Part shown: positions 59,754 through 64,000 of the stretch, in pieces
Layout: the number at the start of each line of letters is the position of its first letter
Position numbering within the stretch: position 1 is the first letter of the stretch
Source: an uncultured Oscillospiraceae bacterium
GTDB taxonomy: Bacteria > Bacillota > Clostridia > Oscillospirales > Oscillospiraceae
Length of the DNA stretch: 64,000 bases
Assembly: GCA_934572465.1 (NCBI GenBank)
Contig: CAKTLG010000008.1
Coordinates: forward strand, 13,427-77,426
Reading direction: 5' to 3'
Program-made: the position numbers and the translations under genes
The notes under the pieces: model-generated
The model's input: the letters and a program-made list of their open reading frames with translations, nothing else
Told to the model about the DNA's origin: nothing
The model's database searches: none

Positions 59754-61724
59754 TTATTTCGCGCTTTCCTTGCGCAACTCGATGATGCGGTCGCGCAGGA
59801 TGGCGGCGTACTCGAATTCGAGCATTTTGCTTGCCTCCTGCATCTGCTTTTCGAGCTTGCGGATCTCCTCATCCCGCTCGCGCTCTGAGAGCTTGCGCTT
59901 GCCGCGGCGGCGGGCGGAGTCCTCGTCCTTTCTCGAGATCTCGATGATCTCGCGCACATCCTTGCGGATGGTCTGCGGGATGATGCCGTGCGCCTTGTTG
60001 TAGTCGTCCTGGATCTTGCGGCGGCGCTCGGTCTCGTCCATGGCGCGGCGCATCGAGGGGGTGATCGTGTCGGCGTAGAGCACAACAAGGCCGTCGGCGT
60101 TTCGCGCCGCGCGGCCGATGGTCTGGATCAAACTCGTCTCGCTGCGAAGGAAGCCCTCCTTATCCGCGTCAAGGATCGCGACCATCGAGACCTCCGGCAG
60201 ATCGAGTCCCTCGCGCAGCAGGTTGATGCCGACGAGCACGTCGAACTCGCCGAGTCGCAGCCCGCGGATAAGCTCCATGCGCTCGATCGTCTCCACGTCC
60301 GCGTGCATATAGCGCACGCGGATGCCCGCGCCGGTCAGATACTGCGTCAGATCCTCGGCCATCTTTTTTGTCAGCGTCGTGACGAGCACGCGCTCGTTGC
60401 GCGCCGATCTTGCGTTGATCTCGCCGATGAGATCGTCAATCTGATCTTCAACAGGCCGCACCTCGACCTTCGGGTCGAGAAGCCCCGTCGGGCGGATGAC
60501 CTGCTCGACGATCTGTCCCGCGCGGTCCTTTTCATAATCGCCGGGCGTTGCGGAAACGTAGATGCGCTGGTGGACGCGCTGCTCGAATTCGTCGAACTTG
60601 AGCGGGCGGTTGTCGAACGCGCAGGGCAGGCGGAAGCCGTATTCGACAAGGCTCTCCTTGCGCGCGCGGTCGCCGTTGTACATCGCGCGCACCTGCGGCA
60701 GCGTGACGTGCGATTCATCCACAAAGAGCAGGAAATCCTTGGGGAAATAGTCGATGAGCGTCAGCGGCGGGGAGCCGACGGGCCGCCCGCTGATGACGCG
60801 GGAATAGTTCTCAATGCCCGTGCAGTAGCCCAGCTCGCGCAGCATCTCGATGTCGTAGCGCGTGCGCTGGCGGATGCGCTGGGCCTCGACGGCCTTGCCC
60901 TCAGCCAAAAACTGCGCCTCGCGCTCGTCAAGCTCCCGTCCGATCTCCACGATGGCGCGCTCGAGCTTGTCCTTCGTCGTCACGTAATGCGACGCGGGGT
61001 AGATGGCAATGTGCTGGAGCGTGCGCGTCACCTGACCGGTCACGGGGTTGAACTCGCGGATCGCGTCGATCTCGTCGCCGAAGAATTCGACGCGGATGGC
61101 CTTGTCGCGGTAATATGCGGGGTAAAGCTCCACCGTGTCGCCGCGCACGCGGAAGCGGTTGCGCTCAAAGGCGACGTCGTTGCGCTCGTAGCGGATCTCG
61201 ATGAGCCGCTTCAAGAGGAAGTCGCGCTCCATCGTCATGCCCGGACGGAGCGAGATCATCAGCTTTTCAAAGTCCTCCGGCTCGCCGAGGCCGTAAATGC
61301 ACGACACGGACGAGACGACGATCACATCGCGCCGCTCGAGCAGCGCGCAGGTCGCGGAGAGCCGCAGGCGGTCGATCTCCTCGTTCGTCGAGGCGTCCTT
61401 GGCGATATAGGTATCGGTGTGGGGGATATAAGCCTCTGGCTGGTAGTAGTCGTAATAGGAGACGAAGTATTCCACCGCGTTCTCGGGGAAAAACTCCTTG
61501 AATTCCGCGCACAGCTGCGCGGCGAGCGTCTTGTTGTGCGCGAGCACGAGCGTCGGCCGCTGGAGCTTTTCGATGACGCTCGCCATCGTGAACGTCTTGC
61601 CCGAGCCCGTGACGCCGAGCAGCACCTGTTCGTCAAGGCCGAGCTTCACGCCCTGCGCGAGCTTTTCGATGGCCTCGGGCTGGTCGCCCGTCGGCTTGAA
61701 GGGCGCGTGCAGCTTAAATTCCAT
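59754..61724 (-). CDS. uvrB: Excinuclease ABC subunit B
   Basis: A 656-aa helicase-like repair protein that receives damage from UvrA and recruits UvrC. Motif I is [14 protein letters not shown]. The beta-hairpin region is [19 protein letters not shown], and DESHV is the Walker B box. The C-terminal UVR motif is [19 protein letters not shown]. The start at 61724 overlaps the end of radC by 11 bp. Length is normal. Confidence 0.97.
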   Translation of the reverse strand: MEFKLHAPFKPTGDQPEAIEKLAQGVKLGLDEQVLLGVTGSGKTFTMASVIEKLQRPTLVLAHNKTLAAQLCAEFKEFFPENAVEYFVSYYDYYQPEAYIPHTDTYIAKDASTNEEIDRLRLSATCALLERRDVIVVSSVSCIYGLGEPEDFEKLMISLRPGMTMERDFLLKRLIEIRYERNDVAFERNRFRVRGDTVELYPAYYRDKAIRVEFFGDEIDAIREFNPVTGQVTRTLQHIAIYPASHYVTTKDKLERAIVEIGRELDEREAQFLAEGKAVEAQRIRQRTRYDIEMLRELGYCTGIENYSRVISGRPVGSPPLTLIDYFPKDFLLFVDESHVTLPQVRAMYNGDRARKESLVEYGFRLPCAFDNRPLKFDEFEQRVHQRIYVSATPGDYEKDRAGQIVEQVIRPTGLLDPKVEVRPVEDQIDDLIGEINARSARNERVLVTTLTKKMAEDLTQYLTGAGIRVRYMHADVETIERMELIRGLRLGEFDVLVGINLLREGLDLPEVSMVAILDADKEGFLRSETSLIQTIGRAARNADGLVVLYADTITPSMRRAMDETERRRKIQDDYNKAHGIIPQTIRKDVREIIEISRKDEDSARRRGKRKLSERERDEEIRKLEKQMQEASKMLEFEYAAILRDRIIELRKESAK

Positions 61725-62415
61725 ATCCGTTCCCCTTCCTTTCGGGCAGAAGTCCGTTGTGCCGCAGCGAAACGAAATCGTCGTCCGCGACGATGATGTG
61801 ATCGGCGAGCTCGATGCCCACAGTGCGCAGCGCGTCGAAGACCGCAAGCGTCGTCGCGTTGTCGTCGGGCGAGGGCAGCGCCACGCCGCTGGGATGGTTG
61901 TGGCTCAGCAGCACGCTGCTCGCGCCGCAGCGCAGCGCGTTTTCCACAATGCGGCGAATGTTGATCTGCACGCTGTCGTTCGTTCCCTCGGCGATCAGGT
62001 GGCAGGCGAGCAGCCGCCCCTTGGCGTCAAGGCACGCCTCGTACAGTCTTTCCTCCTTCTCGCCGAAAAAGAGATCCAGAAAGTATGCGCCCGCCTGCTC
62101 GGCGTCGCTGAGGATGACCTCGCGCGCGCCGGAGGACGCGCGGATGCGGCGGTAAAGCGGGTAGAGCAGCGAGAGCAGCGTAGAGGCGTTTTCGCCGATG
62201 CCCTCGACCTCCTCGAGCGCGGCGCGGTCAGCGGAAAAAACGCCGTCGAGCGAGCCGAATTTTTCCATCAGCCGGTGCGCGACGGGGTTTGTGTCCATGC
62301 GCGGCACGGCATAGTACAGCAGCAGCTCGAGCACCTCGTGGTCGGCGAACGCGTCGAGCCCGTGGGCGCGGAACTGTTCCTTTTTGCGTGCGCGATGTCC
62401 CTCGTGGACGGCCAT
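61714..62415 (-). CDS. radC: RadC/JAB-domain protein
   Basis: A 233-aa protein. An N-terminal helix-hairpin-helix region (about residues 20-80, [22 protein letters not shown]) precedes a JAMM metal site ([16 protein letters not shown]). RadC proteins were named for DNA repair, but their biochemical role is still unclear. RBS AAAGGAGG. It heads the uvrB operon and has a good promoter at 62486-62514. The long run radC-uvrB-EamA-ybaK-M28-like-uvrA shows no terminator. Confidence 0.92.
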   Translation of the reverse strand: MAVHEGHRARKKEQFRAHGLDAFADHEVLELLLYYAVPRMDTNPVAHRLMEKFGSLDGVFSADRAALEEVEGIGENASTLLSLLYPLYRRIRASSGAREVILSDAEQAGAYFLDLFFGEKEERLYEACLDAKGRLLACHLIAEGTNDSVQINIRRIVENALRCGASSVLLSHNHPSGVALPSPDDNATTLAVFDALRTVGIELADHIIVADDDFVSLRHNGLLPERKGNGYGI

Positions 62416-62485
62416 GGACGCTTCCTCCTTTGCTCCGCGCCGCGCCGGAAAAGCGGCGCTTCTGCTATTTTTTCTGTAATGTGCT

Positions 62486-62514
62486 ATTTTATCACGCTTT
62501 CAAAAATCGTACAA
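62486..62514 (-). promoter_or_regulatory. Sigma-A promoter for radC-uvrB
   Basis: On the minus strand TTGTAC (62514-62509), 17-bp spacer, TAAAAT (62491-62486), about 70 bp before radC. Confidence 0.75.
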
Positions 62515-62566
62515 GTGTTTTTGTCATTTTTCTTTTTGAATTTTGCGTACCCTCGCCACACCAGTC

Positions 62567-62623
62567 AAAGGGGGTATTCTCTTTCCGAAGAGAATACCCC
62601 CTTTATAACCCCCAGAGAAAGGG
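62567..62623 (-). repeat. GC-rich hairpin repeat, copy 1
   Basis: A perfect 17-bp hairpin (AAAGGGGGTATTCTCTT with its complement, loop TCCG) followed by a TATAACCCCCAGAGAAAGG tail. Read on the minus strand, the first 35 bases are identical to copy 2 at 63861-63920. Confidence 0.85.
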
Positions 62624-62663
62624 CAGGGGGCGTTTCGACCTCGCCCCCTGCACCCCCTAACGA

Positions 62664-62696
62664 CCAAAAGGGAGGGGCGCAGCCCCTCCTTTTTGG
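62664..62696. terminator. Hairpin / terminator after the 69-residue gene
   Basis: A 15-bp stem (CCAAAAGGGAGGGGC / GCCCCTCCTTTTTGG, one wobble) with loop GCA, touching the stop codon of the minus-strand gene at 62698. It is joined to the repeat at 62567-62623 by a short GC-rich link. Confidence 0.75.
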
Positions 62697-62697
62697 A

Positions 62698-62907
62698 TTA
62701 TCTACCCCGTGTCCCGTCGACGGTGCTCTGCGCATTGCCCAAAGGCTCATCTGAAACAATATCGAACGCAATGACCTTTCCCTCTGCATCCAAGAGCGCT
62801 TTTTGCAGTACCTCGCGTGCGAGAATGCCCTTTCCGGCATCGTAAAGATCGATAGCCTCGCTCATACTGCGTACCATGCCGCAGTAAAGAGTTTTGTAGG
62901 TCAGCAT
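62698..62907 (-). CDS. Small hypothetical protein divergent to Xre gene
   Basis: A 69-aa protein that I do not recognise (LTYKTLYCGMVRSMSEAIDL at the start, GKVIAFDIVSDEPLGNAQS later). It is soluble and mixed alpha/beta. GAGGTGA precedes the ATG. It shares an intergenic region of 83 bp with the Xre gene and has its own strong promoter, so it is likely the regulated partner of that repressor. Confidence 0.72.
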   Translation of the reverse strand: MLTYKTLYCGMVRSMSEAIDLYDAGKGILAREVLQKALLDAEGKVIAFDIVSDEPLGNAQSTVDGTRGR

Positions 62908-62924
62908 ACTATCACCTCAAAAAT

Positions 62925-62953
62925 ATTATAGGTCAATATAACCCTATTATCAA
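62925..62953 (-). promoter_or_regulatory. Promoter and operator region of the Xre / small-protein pair
   Basis: On the minus strand TTGATA (62953-62948), 17-bp spacer, perfect TATAAT (62930-62925). ATAGGTCAAT occurs twice on the plus strand (62928-62937 and 62953-62962), covering both ends of the promoter. The spacing is 25 bp. These are candidate Xre sites. Confidence 0.65.
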
Positions 62954-62990
62954 TAGGTCAATTCGCCATAATTTTGCCGAGGTGATTTAG

Positions 62991-63221
62991 ATGACCCGCA
63001 TGAGAGAGCTGCGCAAAAAGAAAGGTTATTCTCAGGTCAAGATGCAGATGCTGACAGGTATCGACCAGAGCGATTATTCCAAGATCGAGACGGGCAAGCG
63101 CAACATGAGCTTTGAGCAGTGCCGCCGTATTGCGCTGGCACTGGAAACGAGCATGGATTATCTGGCAAAGCTGACGGATGAGGAGAAGCCTTATCCCAGA
63201 GTGAAGCAGAGCGGCCGCTGA
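62991..63221 (+). CDS. Xre-family transcriptional regulator
   Basis: A 76-aa protein consisting of little more than one Cro/C1-type helix-turn-helix (MRELRKKKGYSQVKMQMLTG, then SDYSKIETGKRNMSFEQCRRIALAL). GAGGTGA precedes the ATG at 62991. It faces the 69-residue gene across a shared promoter. Such pairs are common in mobile or accessory DNA. Confidence 0.88.
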   Translation: MTRMRELRKKKGYSQVKMQMLTGIDQSDYSKIETGKRNMSFEQCRRIALALETSMDYLAKLTDEEKPYPRVKQSGR

Positions 63222-63272
63222 CGTGGTCGTTTCTCGTTTTTTACGCGGCGGTCTGCCGCCGCGGCAGCCTGT

Positions 63273-63425
63273 TTATTCCGCGGAATTGATATAGATCTCC
63301 TCCGCTTTCTGCTGCGCGGAGATCAGCGTTTTCTTTGCTTCGCCGTAGTTTTGCGCGTCCATCTGCTCCAGCGCGTCAGTGATGGCGTTGAACAGGGTCG
63401 AATACATCTTCTGATAATCTGTCAT
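63273..63425 (-). CDS. Small helical protein (50 aa)
   Basis: The frame from the ATG at 63425 encodes 50 residues: it starts MTDYQKMYSTLFNAITDAL, continues with a QKAEEIY segment and ends NSAE. It is entirely helical and amphipathic. A good RBS (AGGAGG, spacing 6) and a -10-like TATAAT within a 17-bp palindrome upstream (63449-63465) support expression. Function unknown. Similar short proteins seem common in gut Clostridia accessory regions, but that is from memory. Confidence 0.68.
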   Translation of the reverse strand: MTDYQKMYSTLFNAITDALEQMDAQNYGEAKKTLISAQQKAEEIYINSAE

Positions 63426-63448
63426 AGCAGAACCTCCAGACATATTTT

Positions 63449-63465
63449 GGATATATTATATATCC
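63449..63465. promoter_or_regulatory. Palindromic operator candidate over a -10 box
   Basis: GGATATATTATATATCC is a 17-bp palindrome that includes TATAAT on the minus strand, in front of the 50-residue gene. The divergent gene encodes a ribbon-helix-helix protein, a class that binds such sites. Confidence 0.5.
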
Positions 63466-63533
63466 ATTGTGCACATGATACTTCAAAACGAGCTTATTGT
63501 AAATACATAATAACTATGTTTTGAGGTCTTTCT

Positions 63534-63695
63534 ATGGCTATTAAGAGTCTATCCATTCGCATTGATGAAACGATGCTTCATAAGCTTCATGTCGTTGCCG
63601 ACTATGAAGGCCGCAGCGCGAACAATGAAATTTTGATCCTCATCCGCGATGCGATCGAAGCCTACGAAGAAAAACACGGCAAAATTGAGCTTTGA
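63534..63695 (+). CDS. Ribbon-helix-helix (Arc-type) DNA-binding protein
   Basis: A 53-aa protein. The N-terminal strand KSLSIRIDETMLHKLHVVAD and helix pair with GRSANNEILILIRDAIEAYE match the Arc/MetJ ribbon-helix-helix fold. GAGG precedes the ATG at 63534. It is shorter than 60 codons and so easily missed. Proteins of this type act as repressors, often as antitoxins; no toxin gene of the usual type is next to it. Confidence 0.8.
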   Translation: MAIKSLSIRIDETMLHKLHVVADYEGRSANNEILILIRDAIEAYEEKHGKIEL

Positions 63696-63860
63696 CCTTT
63701 GTCAAGCTATCTGCCGCCGCGCCAGCCGTCACACGCGCGCCACGGAGTGCGCGCGGTTGAGAGCGGCTGCGAACAGTAGAGACTCATGGCGAAGCCATGT
63801 ACGCCGCACTTTCACTCCGCAGGCTGAGCAGTTCTTCAAGCCTGAGACCGGCAATGTTAG
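63696..63860. other. Intergenic stretch, no gene recognised
   Basis: About 165 bp between the ribbon-helix-helix gene and repeat copy 2. It holds short GC-rich inverted repeats (for example CATGGCGAAGCCATG at 63786-63800) but no coding frame that can be supported. Confidence 0.5.
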
Positions 63861-63920
63861 CCTTTCTCTGGGGGTTATAAAGGGGGTATTCTCTTTTGCG
63901 AAAGAGAATGACCCCCTTTG
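63861..63920 (+). repeat. GC-rich hairpin repeat, copy 2
   Basis: Opposite orientation to copy 1. It begins CCTTTCTCTGGGGG and then forms a hairpin AAAGGGGGTATTCTCTTT / AAAGAGAATGACCCCCTTT with one extra base in the right arm. The first 35 bases match the minus strand of copy 1 exactly. Confidence 0.85.
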
Positions 63921-63930
63921 ATTCTAAACT

Positions 63931-64000
63931 GTACCCAAGAAAATGGACACGAGATTTTGACCCATGGCCCCGTTCGGCGGACACGCATTTGACCCATAGG
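63931..64000. mobile_element. Probable insertion-sequence terminus, cut by the window edge
   Basis: After TGTACCCAAGAAAATGG come two related direct repeats: GGACACGAGATTTTGACCC (from 63945) and GGACACGCATTTGACCC (from 63979). Each continues into CAT-GG. Tandem imperfect repeats containing TTTGACCC near the end resemble the ends of IS21-type elements. The transposase genes would lie beyond the edge, so the call is tentative. Confidence 0.45.

Noticed and set aside
62565-62840. Minus-strand 91-codon frame over repeat copy 1
   Set aside because: It overlaps the 69-residue gene in another frame and ends inside the hairpin repeat. The similar frame over repeat copy 2 (SLGVIKGVFS) arises only because the DNA repeat is the same.
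63784-63984. Minus-strand 66-codon frame over repeat copy 2 and the right-edge repeats
   Set aside because: It is made of repeat DNA and an IS-like end, with no RBS.
1-64000. CRISPR array or rRNA genes
   Set aside because: No regularly spaced short repeats and no rRNA-like stretches were seen on either strand.

Overview
The window is GC-rich chromosomal DNA from a Gram-positive, spore-forming anaerobe, most likely a Clostridia member of the Oscillospirales type. The reasons are a spoIIP gene, sepF and divIVA, a two-subunit (gcvPA/gcvPB) glycine decarboxylase, AAGGAGG ribosome-binding sites, sigma-A promoters (TTGACA-17-TATAAT type) and a guanine-class purine riboswitch. No rRNA and no CRISPR array were found. 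Naming to genus is not possible from the sequence alone.

Layout. 1-6465 (+): glycine cleavage operon gcvT(partial)-gcvH-gcvPA-gcvPB with its own lipoate ligase (lplA) and dihydrolipoyl dehydrogenase (lpdA). 6466-7234: intergenic stretch with a terminator and the N-terminal fossil of a ribokinase-like gene. 7235-12462 (+): tex, a methyltransferase, a cupin and a secreted SLH/ricin-like/HExxH protein. 12519-26388 (-): a long, closely packed set, miaB-MBL hydrolase-mutS-CPBP protease-mutL-miaA-hfq-HlyD-like-yggS-sepF-divIVA, then a HAD phosphatase and rlmA. It has one clear promoter, in front of miaB. 26569-31708: an uncharacterised protein with a GGADGP motif, then a heavy-metal locus in which an ArsR-AraC fusion regulator faces a stand-alone HMA metallochaperone and a P-type ATPase, followed by a frameshifted membrane-protein gene. 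31771-35171: purine salvage (xpt; riboswitch-controlled guanine deaminase) around spoIIP. 35312-35580: tRNA-Met, tRNA-Glu, tRNA-Val.

35937-41753: two alpha/beta hydrolases, a DUF308 membrane protein, a TetR regulator, a mirror-symmetric double promoter, then a small unknown gene overlapping ftsH. 41829-46831: a DUF368 lipid-carrier transporter, a 2-hydroxyacid dehydrogenase, a COG2509 flavoprotein and HtrA. 46970-50926 (-): two PepSY-type proteins with an ECF sigma factor, pepD and mreB. 51245-62415 (-): comF, recD2, uvrA, an M28-like membrane peptidase, ybaK, an EamA transporter, uvrB and radC. Together with mutS/mutL this makes the window rich in DNA-repair genes.

62567-64000 is accessory. 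Two inverted copies of a GC-rich hairpin repeat bracket an Xre regulator, a divergent 69-residue protein, a 50-residue protein and a ribbon-helix-helix protein. A probable insertion-sequence terminus with tandem end repeats runs off the right edge. Most of the window is housekeeping. The least explained elements are the mirror promoter at 39322-39382, the ArsR-AraC metal switch, the GGADGP-motif protein and the small-gene island at the right end.
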